Shown piece by piece: positions 27,379 through 35,873 of a DNA stretch of 64,000 bases. A program made the translations under genes and the position numbers. Source of the stretch: Pelagicoccus sp. SDUM812002 (GTDB lineage: Bacteria; Verrucomicrobiota; Verrucomicrobiia; Opitutales; Opitutaceae); the NCBI RefSeq assembly GCF_031127835.1, contig NZ_JARXHX010000001.1, positions 620,001-684,000 on the forward strand, read 5' to 3'. The first letter of the stretch is position 1; each line of letters opens with the position of its first letter. Below the pieces are notes generated by a model, which worked only from the letters and a program-made list of their open reading frames with translations, had not been told where the DNA came from and did no database searches.

Positions 27379-30300
27379 GTGCACGATTCTTACAGTAGCC
27401 GAAGCTCCATTCTCTTGCCACCCGATTTAAGTAGGTGGGAACAGATCATCGGCGTCAGTGAAGAAGCCATTGCACCCATAATTGAAGACTGGATACACTC
27501 CAACAAGTCTGACCTCACGATCGTGGTCGCAAAGAACACGAGAGTCGCCGAGCAGCTAAATGCTGACCTCAACTATTTTCACGCACAAGTCCGCAGCGGT
27601 TCCCAACAGACACGCTTTATCTACTACCCGGAAGAATCTGAGCTAAGTGCCGACGAAGATAGCCCGGTCGAACGCTTCGAAACGGGTAGCGAACGTATCG
27701 CTACGCTCGCGGCGATTCGCCAAAATAAAGGCTCGCTCGTTCTCACCACCACAGCGAAAGCCCTCGCCCAGGCCGTCCCCGCCGCGAAGGAGCTCGCCTC
27801 CTCGCAGCTTACAATCAAGACGGGCGAGTCCCACAATTTCGAAAAGCTGATCGAGACGCTTGAAGCGCTCGACTATGACAGCGAAGGCCTCTGCGAAGCC
27901 CCTGGACAGTTCGCGCGTCGCGGCGGACTCATCGACGTGTATCCAATTTCCGCTGATAGACCCTACCGAATCGACTTCTTCGGCGACGAAATCGACGTTA
28001 TCAAAGAACTCGATCCCGTCACCCAACGCTCGGGTGAAACGGTAGAGAGCGTCGCTATCGACGCCTCCCCCACCCTTGAGCTGTCAATCGCTACCAATGG
28101 ATTTGCCGACCATCTCCCTAAAGAGACCGCATGGGCGATTATCGAGCCAGATCAACTACTTGAATCCTTCGATTCCGCCCTCGAGCAAGCTCACGATCAC
28201 ACTGTCGGCAAGGCATGGATAAAACTCAGAGACCTTCGCTCGAAACACAAGGACAAGTGGGCAACCTTCTCGGACCTCGACCTCGAGACCGGAGATGACC
28301 CGTCCGCGACGACCTGTATCTTCGAAGCGGAATCTCTCTCCTTCTACCGACCCATTCCCGACAATGCTAAACTAGCGGACGAACGACTAGCAGATGAACA
28401 GTCAGCTCGTATCCAATTCTTGGATCAGGTAAGCAAATGGAGCAACGCTGGTGAGGAAATCATCGTCGTACTCCCCAACGAGTCAGACAAGAACCGTATC
28501 CAAGAAATCATCGACGAGTCCGCGGAACTGAAACGCATCAAGTTCACATTCTGGAAAGGCGACCTCACACAAGGCTTTCGCATCCATCACCGCCCTAAGC
28601 TAGGACGACTCTCCTGGCCGCATCTCAAAAAAAGCAAAGGCTGCGTCCTTATAACAGAAACAGAACTCTTTGGACGCCGCCGCGGCCGTAAACCACCCAC
28701 ACGTTCCAAAGCCCTCGTCACCCAATCCCAAGTCGACCAGCTTCTCGACTTCGCGGAACTCGTAGACGGAGAGTTCGTGGTACACCTGCAGCACGGCATC
28801 GCCCTTTACCGCGGTATCACCACCGTGGACATGCAAGGGCAGCAGCGAGAAGTCCTCTCCCTCGAATTCGACGAAGGCGTTGTACTGCATATTCCACTAC
28901 AGGAGTCGCACCTCATCAGCCGCTACGTTGGCATTTCCAAGGCTCGCCCCAAACTCGGCCGCATCGGTACCAACCGCTGGGGAAAGACTCGCGAAGCCGC
29001 CGAACGCGCCACCCTCGATCTCGCCGCCAAGCTCCTTGAACTCCAAGCAAAACGCGACAGCGGAGGCGGACACGCCTTCGCCGCCGACTCCGAATGGCAA
29101 CAAGAGTTCGAAGGCTCCTTCCCTTTCAAAGAAACGCCAGACCAGCTCAAAGCCATCGTCGAGTCAAAGGCCGACATGGAAAAGCCGATCCCCATGGATC
29201 GTCTCATTTGCGGCGACGTGGGATTCGGCAAGACAGAGGTCGCGATACGCACCGCCTTCAAAGCAGTAATGGACGGCAAGCAAGTGGTCATCCTTGTACC
29301 AACCACTGTGCTAGCCCAACAGCACTTCCTCAACTTCCGCGACCGGATGGCGGGCTATCCAATCGTGGTCGAACTAGTGAGCCGGTTCCGCAAACCGGCA
29401 GAAATCAAAAAGATACTCCAATCCACTGTTGCCGGCAAAGTCGACATCCTCATCGGAACTCACCGCGTACTGCAAAAGGACGTTTCCTTTAAAGACCTCG
29501 GACTCGTCATCATCGATGAGGAGCAGCGCTTCGGCCTCAAACACAAGGAGGTCTTCAAGGAATGGCGGTCCACCGTAGACATCCTCACCATGTCCGCCAC
29601 CCCTATCCCCCGCACCCTCTACATGGCGTTAACCGGAGCGCGGGAACTGAGTGTCATCGAAACCGCACCCGTAGAGAGAAAACCGATACAAACGATCGTC
29701 AAAAGCTACGACGATGCTCTCGTCGCAGAAGTAGTCCGTCGCGAGATCGCCCGTGGTGGTCAGGTATTTTACCTGCACAATCAAGTCCAATCCATCGAAA
29801 GCACCGCAGCCAAACTGCGAGCCCTAGTGCCTGACGTATCCATCGCCGTAGGACATGGGCAAATGGACGAGAAAAAGCTCGAGAAGGTTATGATCGAGTT
29901 CGTCAACCAGAAGTACCAAATGCTGGTATGTACCACCATCATCGAGTCGGGGCTCGATATCCCAAACTGCAATACCATCATCATCGAAGGTGCTGACCGC
30001 TTCGGCTTGTCCCAACTGTACCAATTGCGCGGGCGCGTGGGTCGCTTCAAGCGCCAAGCCTACGCATACCTCCTTCTCCACAAGCACAAGCGGCTCATGG
30101 ATGTCGCCCGGAAGCGACTCGCCGCCATCCGCCAACACAACCAGCTCGGCGCAGGCTTCCGTCTCGCAATGCGCGACTTAGAGCTGCGCGGAGCGGGCAA
30201 TCTACTCGGCAGCGAACAGTCCGGCCACATCGTCGGGGTGGGTTTCGAGCTATACTGTCAACTGCTCAAACAAAGCGTGGCCCGACTCAAAGGCGACGCT

Positions 30301-30813
30301 TCCGCCACACAAATCCGAGCCAGCGTGAAACTCGACTTCGTTTACCAAGGCGAAGGAAGCATGCAGGCCGCCAATCGGCACGAGGATGGCTACACTGTAC
30401 TGAAGCAACTCGACCTGAAAGAGGGTATGTGCGAGCCCATCCAAGCCCGCATTCCTGCTAGCTTCATCAGCGAAACACGTCTTCGCATCGACCTCTACCG
30501 GCAGCTCGCCCTCGCCGGCAGTCCTAAACAAGTACGGGAAATTCGCGAGGCCATCACTGACCGCTTCGGCAAATTTCCCGTCGAAGTAGAAGCGCTGCTG
30601 AGACTCACTGAAGTTCGTTGCCTCGCGGAACAAAGGCATATCCACTCGGTCGAGACTTTAGGGAACCGTCTCAAGTGCCGCATCTACCGCGGCCGAGAGT
30701 CAGACTACATCAAGCTCGGGAGTCGATTCCCCCGACTCAATGCGAATAATGCCTTGAAGCGCTTGAACGAAATCCTTGTCTTCTTGAACAATTTGCCTAG
30801 AGACCCCCGTTAG
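27379..30813 (+). CDS. mfd: Transcription-repair coupling factor
   Basis: Mfd removes stalled RNA polymerase at lesions and recruits UvrA. The 1144-residue protein starts with GTG. The N-terminal UvrB-like region includes EAPGQFARRGGLIDVYP (about 170-190). The RNAP-binding CarD-like domain is at about 450-520 (VDGEFVVHLQHGIALYRGI). The helicase has Walker A GDVGFGKTEVA at about residue 612 and box II IIDEEQRFG at about 710. Motif VI ends in QLRGRVGR, and a TRCF C-terminal domain closes the protein. It is full length. It is followed 22 bases later by a SurA-like gene. Confidence 0.96.
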   Translation: MHDSYSSRSSILLPPDLSRWEQIIGVSEEAIAPIIEDWIHSNKSDLTIVVAKNTRVAEQLNADLNYFHAQVRSGSQQTRFIYYPEESELSADEDSPVERFETGSERIATLAAIRQNKGSLVLTTTAKALAQAVPAAKELASSQLTIKTGESHNFEKLIETLEALDYDSEGLCEAPGQFARRGGLIDVYPISADRPYRIDFFGDEIDVIKELDPVTQRSGETVESVAIDASPTLELSIATNGFADHLPKETAWAIIEPDQLLESFDSALEQAHDHTVGKAWIKLRDLRSKHKDKWATFSDLDLETGDDPSATTCIFEAESLSFYRPIPDNAKLADERLADEQSARIQFLDQVSKWSNAGEEIIVVLPNESDKNRIQEIIDESAELKRIKFTFWKGDLTQGFRIHHRPKLGRLSWPHLKKSKGCVLITETELFGRRRGRKPPTRSKALVTQSQVDQLLDFAELVDGEFVVHLQHGIALYRGITTVDMQGQQREVLSLEFDEGVVLHIPLQESHLISRYVGISKARPKLGRIGTNRWGKTREAAERATLDLAAKLLELQAKRDSGGGHAFAADSEWQQEFEGSFPFKETPDQLKAIVESKADMEKPIPMDRLICGDVGFGKTEVAIRTAFKAVMDGKQVVILVPTTVLAQQHFLNFRDRMAGYPIVVELVSRFRKPAEIKKILQSTVAGKVDILIGTHRVLQKDVSFKDLGLVIIDEEQRFGLKHKEVFKEWRSTVDILTMSATPIPRTLYMALTGARELSVIETAPVERKPIQTIVKSYDDALVAEVVRREIARGGQVFYLHNQVQSIESTAAKLRALVPDVSIAVGHGQMDEKKLEKVMIEFVNQKYQMLVCTTIIESGLDIPNCNTIIIEGADRFGLSQLYQLRGRVGRFKRQAYAYLLLHKHKRLMDVARKRLAAIRQHNQLGAGFRLAMRDLELRGAGNLLGSEQSGHIVGVGFELYCQLLKQSVARLKGDASATQIRASVKLDFVYQGEGSMQAANRHEDGYTVLKQLDLKEGMCEPIQARIPASFISETRLRIDLYRQLALAGSPKQVREIREAITDRFGKFPVEVEALLRLTEVRCLAEQRHIHSVETLGNRLKCRIYRGRESDYIKLGSRFPRLNANNALKRLNEILVFLNNLPRDPR

Positions 30814-30835
30814 GCCCACGCCGATCCCACGTCAT

Positions 30836-31816
30836 ATGATCAAAAAAGCGATATTCCTTTTAGCCCTTTCCGTACCGCTCGCCTTCTCCGTCGCCCAAAA
30901 GCTTCCGAAGGGTGCACGCCTCGCCAACAGCATCGCCGCCATCGCCGAGGACAAGATTATCACCGTCGAAGAAGTCCGTCGCGAGCTCGAGCCATACCTT
31001 CCCTCCATCCAAAAGGATTCAGGAGGCGACCCCATGAAGTTTCGCCAATCCATCGAGAAGATGGAGGCAGAGATTATCCAGAACCTCACCGACAACGTCC
31101 TCATCGTAAAGCAGTTCTATGAAGATAAGGGCCAAATTCCTCCGAGCTTCGTCGACAATGAAATCGAGGAAACGATCATCACCAAATTCGAAGGCAAACG
31201 CTCGCTCTACCTCGACTACCTAAAGTCGATCGGCAAGACACCAGAAGAGCACCGTAGCATGATCAAAGAAGAGATCATCGTAAACTACATGCGCAGCAAG
31301 ATGCGCAAGTCCGCATCTATCGTCAGCCCTGTCCGCATCGAGAAATTTTACGACGAATACAAGCAGGAGTTTTTCCAGGAAGAAGCTCTGCACCTTCGCC
31401 TGATCCGTCTCACGAAGCTCGCCGACGAGAGTGAAGAGGTCCTCGAGCAGACTGCGGACGAGATCTACGAAAAGCTGGAAATGGGCTTCGCTTTTGACGA
31501 ACTGGCCGCCAAGTACAGCAATGACTCCAAAGCAAAAAAAGGCGGCGACTGGGGCTGGGTCACTCGAGGTTCCCTCATTGAGGAACTCAGTGGACCAGCT
31601 TTCGCTCTGAAAGAAGGCGAGTTCAGCAAACCGATCTTCATAAAGAACAATCTCTTCATCCTATACAGCGAGGAACATCGCCCCGAAGGATATCTCCCAT
31701 TACCCGACGTTCGGGAGGACATCGAAGACATCCTCATATCGCAAATGGCCAGTGAGGCAGAGGCCAAGTTCCTAGAACGCTTGCGCCGCGACGGCTACGT
31801 TCGCCGCTTCAACTAA
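30836..31816 (+). CDS. SurA/PpiC-type periplasmic peptidyl-prolyl isomerase
   Basis: A 326-residue exported protein with an N-terminal signal (residues 1-20, FLLALSVPLAFSVA). A SurA-like chaperone domain follows (about 25-165, with NSIAAIAEDKIITVEEVRREL). One parvulin domain lies at about 175-285 (ALHLRLIRLTK, LAAKYSNDSKAKKGGDWGWV, AFALKEGEFSKPI). In SurA such proteins guide outer-membrane proteins. This one has a single PPIase domain, unlike the two of E. coli SurA. It is placed behind mfd and closed by a strong terminator. Confidence 0.86.
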   Translation: MIKKAIFLLALSVPLAFSVAQKLPKGARLANSIAAIAEDKIITVEEVRRELEPYLPSIQKDSGGDPMKFRQSIEKMEAEIIQNLTDNVLIVKQFYEDKGQIPPSFVDNEIEETIITKFEGKRSLYLDYLKSIGKTPEEHRSMIKEEIIVNYMRSKMRKSASIVSPVRIEKFYDEYKQEFFQEEALHLRLIRLTKLADESEEVLEQTADEIYEKLEMGFAFDELAAKYSNDSKAKKGGDWGWVTRGSLIEELSGPAFALKEGEFSKPIFIKNNLFILYSEEHRPEGYLPLPDVREDIEDILISQMASEAEAKFLERLRRDGYVRRFN

Positions 31817-31843
31817 GCGCCAGAGCTAAAAACACTTTCCGAA

Positions 31844-31874
31844 ACGCGAGCCCCACACGGCTCGCGTTTTTTTT
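31844..31874 (+). terminator. Rho-independent terminator behind the foldase gene
   Basis: Stem ACGCGAGCC (31844-31852) with GGCTCGCGT (31859-31867), then an eight-T run. It ends the transcript coming from parA/mfd. Confidence 0.93.
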
Positions 31875-32025
31875 GGATATTCTCACATCCGAAAGCGGGA
31901 GCGTGCTTGTCACAGGACCCCTTAGCAGTTCTACTTAGCCCCGTTGGATCTGTTACTTTCCGACCTCCTCAAAATCCCATCCCCAGAACCAGCACCCTGT
32001 AGCTAATCCTACCTCCCAACTCTCA

Positions 32026-32745
32026 ATGCCCCCCTCAACCTACCTCACCCCGAGGCTAGCCGACTTGTCGGTGAGCGAACGCCCCCAAGAACGTCTCGAA
32101 GCCCAAGGGCCCCAAAGCTTAAGCGACATAGAGCTCATAGCCATGATATTGCGTAGCGGCAGTAAGGGTCGCAACGTTCTCAGCGTCGCCTCCGAAATCC
32201 TTCAAGAGTCAGGCTCACTTAATGGATTGCTAAAATGGACCGACGCCGAATTCCGAGCCATCAAAGGCATTGGAAGAGTCAAAGCCCTGCAGCTTATAAC
32301 CATCGTGGAAATTTGTCGCCGCGTGCGAGAGCGGTCGCCAGTGACCGCCCCCATCCTAGACAGCCCTGATCTCGTATTCGATTTTATGAGACGTGACGCC
32401 CAAGGCCTCGAAATAGAGAAATTCTGGACACTCTGCCTCAATCGCAAGAACCGCCTCATTAAGAGGGTTGAAATCACCTCCGGCACCGCCAGTAACAGCC
32501 TCGTGCATCCACGGGAAGTCTACCGAGAGGCTATCCGCCAAGGCGCCTCAGCCGTCATCTGCGTGCACAATCACCCCAGCGGCGATCCAGCCCCCAGCGC
32601 AGCCGATATCAAGGTCACCCGTCAGCTCCGCGAGTCCGCTAAAATAATTGGTATCGACCTGCTCGACCACGTCGTAGTTGGAAATGCGGCACACGACCCG
32701 TGTTCCCGCGGGTACTATAGCTTCCAAGAATCGGGACTGCTCTAG
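32026..32745 (+). CDS. radC: RadC/YsxA-family JAMM-domain protein
   Basis: A 239-residue RadC. The N-terminal UPF0758 helical part holds SLSDIELIAMILRSGSKGR and an HhH-like AIKGIGRVKALQL. The C-terminal MPN/JAMM domain has the metal motif HNHPSGDPAPSAADI with an upstream Glu in HPREVYREAI. The cellular role of RadC is unsettled, and the original repair claim has been withdrawn for E. coli. It is a single gene between a terminator and tRNA-Tyr. Confidence 0.93.
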   Translation: MPPSTYLTPRLADLSVSERPQERLEAQGPQSLSDIELIAMILRSGSKGRNVLSVASEILQESGSLNGLLKWTDAEFRAIKGIGRVKALQLITIVEICRRVRERSPVTAPILDSPDLVFDFMRRDAQGLEIEKFWTLCLNRKNRLIKRVEITSGTASNSLVHPREVYREAIRQGASAVICVHNHPSGDPAPSAADIKVTRQLRESAKIIGIDLLDHVVVGNAAHDPCSRGYYSFQESGLL

Positions 32746-32864
32746 CCGTTCGCATCCAGCTACTTCAGGCACCCAAGGCCCCCGAAAACACCAGATGAAT
32801 TTTTCTCAAATTTACACTTGATCTTTAATTCAAAACGGGGACTCTAGGCGACCTTTCACCGGTC

Positions 32865-32950
32865 GGTGGGATACTCAAGCGGCCAACGAGGGCAGACTGT
32901 AAATCTGCTGGGGAAACCCTACACAGGTTCGAATCCTGTTCCCACCACCA
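32865..32950 (+). tRNA. tRNA-Tyr (GUA)
   Basis: An 86-base type II tRNA with a long variable arm. The acceptor stem is GGTGGGA/TCCCACC. The anticodon stem GCAGA/TCTGC encloses CTGTAAA, giving anticodon GTA. The variable arm is around TGGGGAAACCCTA, the T arm is ACAGGTTCGAATCCTGT, and CCA is encoded. Position 34 is a queuosine site, and queA lies just downstream. Confidence 0.96.
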
Positions 32951-33130
32951 TTTTCCAATCTTGGGAAATGCCGACCAAGTTCCAAACAAAGTTCTTTCCA
33001 GAAAGGCCAACGGAACAGGATGAGAACCGACAGGTTCGACGATGCGAATAACGCGAGCGGAGATGGGACATGCGAAGCATGGGTCCGAAGGACCTGCTCG
33101 CAGAGCAAGCAGCCAATCCTGATCCCACCA
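32951..33130 (+). repeat. Hairpin-chain element behind tRNA-Tyr, bounded by a copy of the tRNA 3' end
   Basis: From 33069 to 33107 three 13-base hairpins are tiled without a gap: CATGC-GAA-GCATG, GGTCC-GAA-GGACC and TGCTC-GCA-GAGCA, each a perfect 5-bp stem with a GNA triloop. Before them lie weaker hairpins GAACC-GACA-GGTTC (33024-33037) and GCG-AATAA-CGC (33044-33054). The element ends in a 16-base near copy (33115-33130, one mismatch) of the tRNA 3' end at 32932-32947. It is probably co-transcribed with the tRNA up to the terminator at 33152. No protein-coding frame is credible here. Confidence 0.7.
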
Positions 33131-33151
33131 TCCTATCAATTTTTAGAAGAG

Positions 33152-33178
33152 AACGACCAAGGCCCTGGTCGTTTTTTT
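33152..33178 (+). terminator. Terminator after tRNA-Tyr and its hairpin chain
   Basis: AACGACCA (33152-33159) pairs with TGGTCGTT (33166-33173), followed by a seven-T run ending at 33178. It separates the tRNA transcript from queA. Confidence 0.88.
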
Positions 33179-33212
33179 GTGTCTGGATACCACCAGTCGC
33201 CAACACCCGAAC

Positions 33213-34289
33213 ATGGACAGCTCTCTATTCGATTATCATCTGCCTGACGAACGCATCGCCCAAGAACCGGCAGCGGTTCGCGACGCCTCGCGACTGCTCG
33301 TCGTTCACCGCACAGAACGCAGGATCGAGCATCGACGTTTCTCCGACCTGCCCGACTACCTCGGCGAGGGCGATTCCCTATTCCGCAACAACGCACGAGT
33401 CCTTCCCGCTCGACTCTTCGCCCAGCGCCCCACAGGAGGCGCCGCCGAGTGTCTATTGCTTCGCCCTGCTTCCAACGAGGGCCTGGAATGGTGGACCCTG
33501 CTGCGTCCGGGCAAGAAATTACCAGTCGGCTCTACTTTCTCACGGGAGGGCTACTTTTCCGCTACGGTCTTGGAAAAAAACGATGAGGCAGAATACCGTG
33601 TACGCTTCGATCTCACGAACTATTATAGCTCCGTGGCAAGCCTCGCCGACGAGCTAGGAAAGATGCCGCTCCCGCCCTATATCGCTCGCGAGAAGTCCGA
33701 CGCTCGCGACGACGCTGACAAGGAGCGCTACCAAACCATCTATGCCTCTTCGGAAAAGTCTGTCGCTGCAGCTGCTCCGACCGCAGGCCTGCACTTCACA
33801 CCGCAAATCGTCGAAAAGCTCACCCAGCAAGGAGCCACCTTCCACGATCTCGCCCTCCACGTGGGGATGGGCACCTTCAAGCCCCTCCAAACCGAGAAGA
33901 TCGAAGACCACCAAATCCACCGCGAAATCTACGAAATCTCCGAAGCCACCCAAAGCGCCCTCCGCGCCGATAGCTGCCGACGCAAGGTTTGCGTAGGAAC
34001 TACCAGCGTACGCAGCGTAGAAGACTATCTTGCCAAAAGCGACGTCATCGTTTCCGGAAGCTTCGTCAGCGAAGCTGCCATCTTCATCTATCCTCCCCGC
34101 CGCTTCCTCGGCGTGGATGCCTTAATCACGAATTTTCACCAACCCAATTCGACTCTTCTGTGTCTCGTTTCCGCATTCCTCGACCCCAAAGGGATGGACG
34201 GAATTAATTGGCTCAAAGAGATTTACGCAGAGGCGATTGAGAGGGAGTATCGCTTCCTGAGCTACGGAGACGCCATGCTCATCCTTTGA
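33213..34289 (+). CDS. queA: S-adenosylmethionine:tRNA ribosyltransferase-isomerase
   Basis: QueA builds epoxyqueuosine by transferring ribose from SAM to preQ1 in tRNAs with GUN anticodons. I start at the ATG at 33213 (358 residues), giving the standard MDSSLFDYHLPDERIAQEPA. Further signatures are LLRPGKKLPVG, AAPTAGLHFTP, LHVGMGTFKPL and ITNFHQPNSTLLCLV. It is full length. Its neighbour tRNA-Tyr(GUA) is one of its four natural substrates. Confidence 0.95.
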   Translation: MDSSLFDYHLPDERIAQEPAAVRDASRLLVVHRTERRIEHRRFSDLPDYLGEGDSLFRNNARVLPARLFAQRPTGGAAECLLLRPASNEGLEWWTLLRPGKKLPVGSTFSREGYFSATVLEKNDEAEYRVRFDLTNYYSSVASLADELGKMPLPPYIAREKSDARDDADKERYQTIYASSEKSVAAAAPTAGLHFTPQIVEKLTQQGATFHDLALHVGMGTFKPLQTEKIEDHQIHREIYEISEATQSALRADSCRRKVCVGTTSVRSVEDYLAKSDVIVSGSFVSEAAIFIYPPRRFLGVDALITNFHQPNSTLLCLVSAFLDPKGMDGINWLKEIYAEAIEREYRFLSYGDAMLIL

Positions 34290-34350
34290 CAAGCGATTCC
34301 GCTTCGTGTAGTCTCTCGACGTTTTTCAATTCTAACGAAAACACATCCCT

Positions 34351-34728
34351 ATGGGCCAATTTCAAAAAGCATCGATCAGCAACATCGTCGAGGACGCGAC
34401 CTTCGACTTCACTATGGGTGACGCCGAGACTGGCATTTCCAAACTCCAGGCTGCACTCGCCGAGTCGCCGGAAGCCTTCGAAGCCTGGCACGCCCTGTGC
34501 GAGATCTTCTACTCTGAGAAACGCTACGACGAGGCACTCGATGCCGCCGAAAAGGCTCATGCGCTTCGACCCGATGATCTTTTCGTAAATACCAGCCTTT
34601 CAAGAATATGGCTCGAAAAGGGATCAAAGGAAAAAGCCGAGCATTTCGGAGCCCAAGCGCGCATGGCCAGCTGGAAGGATCAAATCCAAAATCCAGACGG
34701 TCAACAAGGGCAGGCCGACCTCGCATAA
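34351..34728 (+). CDS. Small tetratricopeptide-repeat protein
   Basis: A 125-residue protein with two clear TPR units (about residues 25-58, GDAETGISKLQAALAESPEA, and 59-92, EKRYDEALDAAEKAHALRPD) plus a third partial repeat. There is no signal peptide, so it is cytosolic. TPR proteins hold protein partners; the partner is unknown. It lies 61 bases after queA and about 100 bases before accA, so it might be co-transcribed with either. Confidence 0.82.
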   Translation: MGQFQKASISNIVEDATFDFTMGDAETGISKLQAALAESPEAFEAWHALCEIFYSEKRYDEALDAAEKAHALRPDDLFVNTSLSRIWLEKGSKEKAEHFGAQARMASWKDQIQNPDGQQGQADLA

Positions 34729-34830
34729 ACTGCATAAATCAGCAAAATTTCCCTCCTAAACGACCATCGTTAAAGCCTCGACATTACCGAGATTACTACC
34801 ACATTCCACCCCTTTTCACGGGATAGGCCT

Positions 34831-35835
34831 ATGGACAACAACTACGCACTAGACTTCGAACAGCCGCTTCGCGGACTTATCGAGCAGATGGAGCACTTGC
34901 ACCAACTGTCCGCTGAAAACAATATCGACCTGTCTAAGGAGATCCGCGCTATTGAACAGAAGATCGCGGAGACCAAGAAGTCCATTTATACAAACCTCAC
35001 TCCGTGGCAGCGCGTTCAACTCGCTCGCCATCCGCAACGCCCCTACGCTTACGACTACATTGAGCGGATTTTCACCGGGTTCCAGGAATTGCACGGAGAC
35101 CGCGCCTTTCGCGACGATCGCGCCATCATCGGCGGTACGGCATTTCTCAATGGCGAGTCCGTTATGGTCATCGCCCAGCACAAAGGACGAACCACTCGCG
35201 AAAAGCTTAGGCACAACTTCGGCAGCCCCTACCCGGAAGGCTACCGCAAGGCTCTTCGCCTCATGAAAATGGCCGACAAGTTCGGCATGCCCATTATCAC
35301 TTTCGTTGATACCCAAGGAGCTTATCCCGGCGTCGCGTCCGAAGAGAGGCACGTGTCTGAAGCCATTGCGGTCAACCTGCGCGAGATGAGCCTCATGGGG
35401 TGCCCCATCATTTCCACGGTCATCGGTGAAGGCGGCTCAGGTGGAGCGCTCGGTATCGCAGTCGCCAACAAGATTCTCATCCTCGAAAACGCCTACTACT
35501 CGGTCATCTCTCCTGAAGGCTGCGCCGCTATCCTCTGGAAGGACCGGGCCAAAGCTCCCGAAGCAGCCAAAGCCCTCAAATTTGGAGCTTACGAAATCGA
35601 AAAGCTCGGTATCGTTGACGGCGTTATCAAAGAACCGGTAGGCGGAGCACATAACGATCCCGATGCGGCTGCGGCCTCCCTGAAGGAAGCAATCGAAGCC
35701 CAACTCGCCGAACTAAAGAAACTCACCCCAAAAGAACGCATCGAGCAGAGGTACCAACGCTTTCGCAACATCGGAGTAACCGACGAAGACGTATCTGACG
35801 GTAAAATAGTGCCAATCAACGAAGCCGCCTCTTAA
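34831..35835 (+). CDS. accA: Acetyl-CoA carboxylase carboxyltransferase subunit alpha
   Basis: The alpha subunit of the carboxyltransferase that moves carboxyl from biotin to acetyl-CoA for fatty acid synthesis. The 334-residue protein begins with the usual [11 protein letters not shown]…IEQM helix. It has [44 protein letters not shown] and [14 protein letters not shown], then [12 protein letters not shown]. Length is typical. accD is not adjacent. It lies 38 bases before ilvB on the same strand. Confidence 0.96.
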   Translation: MDNNYALDFEQPLRGLIEQMEHLHQLSAENNIDLSKEIRAIEQKIAETKKSIYTNLTPWQRVQLARHPQRPYAYDYIERIFTGFQELHGDRAFRDDRAIIGGTAFLNGESVMVIAQHKGRTTREKLRHNFGSPYPEGYRKALRLMKMADKFGMPIITFVDTQGAYPGVASEERHVSEAIAVNLREMSLMGCPIISTVIGEGGSGGALGIAVANKILILENAYYSVISPEGCAAILWKDRAKAPEAAKALKFGAYEIEKLGIVDGVIKEPVGGAHNDPDAAAASLKEAIEAQLAELKKLTPKERIEQRYQRFRNIGVTDEDVSDGKIVPINEAAS

Positions 35836-35873
35836 GGTGCATCCATTTTCCTAATACAGCCGGATTAACAACA

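Noticed and set aside
33003-33130. CRISPR-like array behind tRNA-Tyr
   Set aside because: The hairpin stems differ from each other and there are no spacers, so these are not direct repeats of a CRISPR.
32825-33206. Minus-strand frames over tRNA-Tyr containing GFEPV, WEQDSNLCR and GNRIRTCV
   Set aside because: These are well-known false proteins translated from the antisense of tRNA genes; the tRNA explains the sequence.
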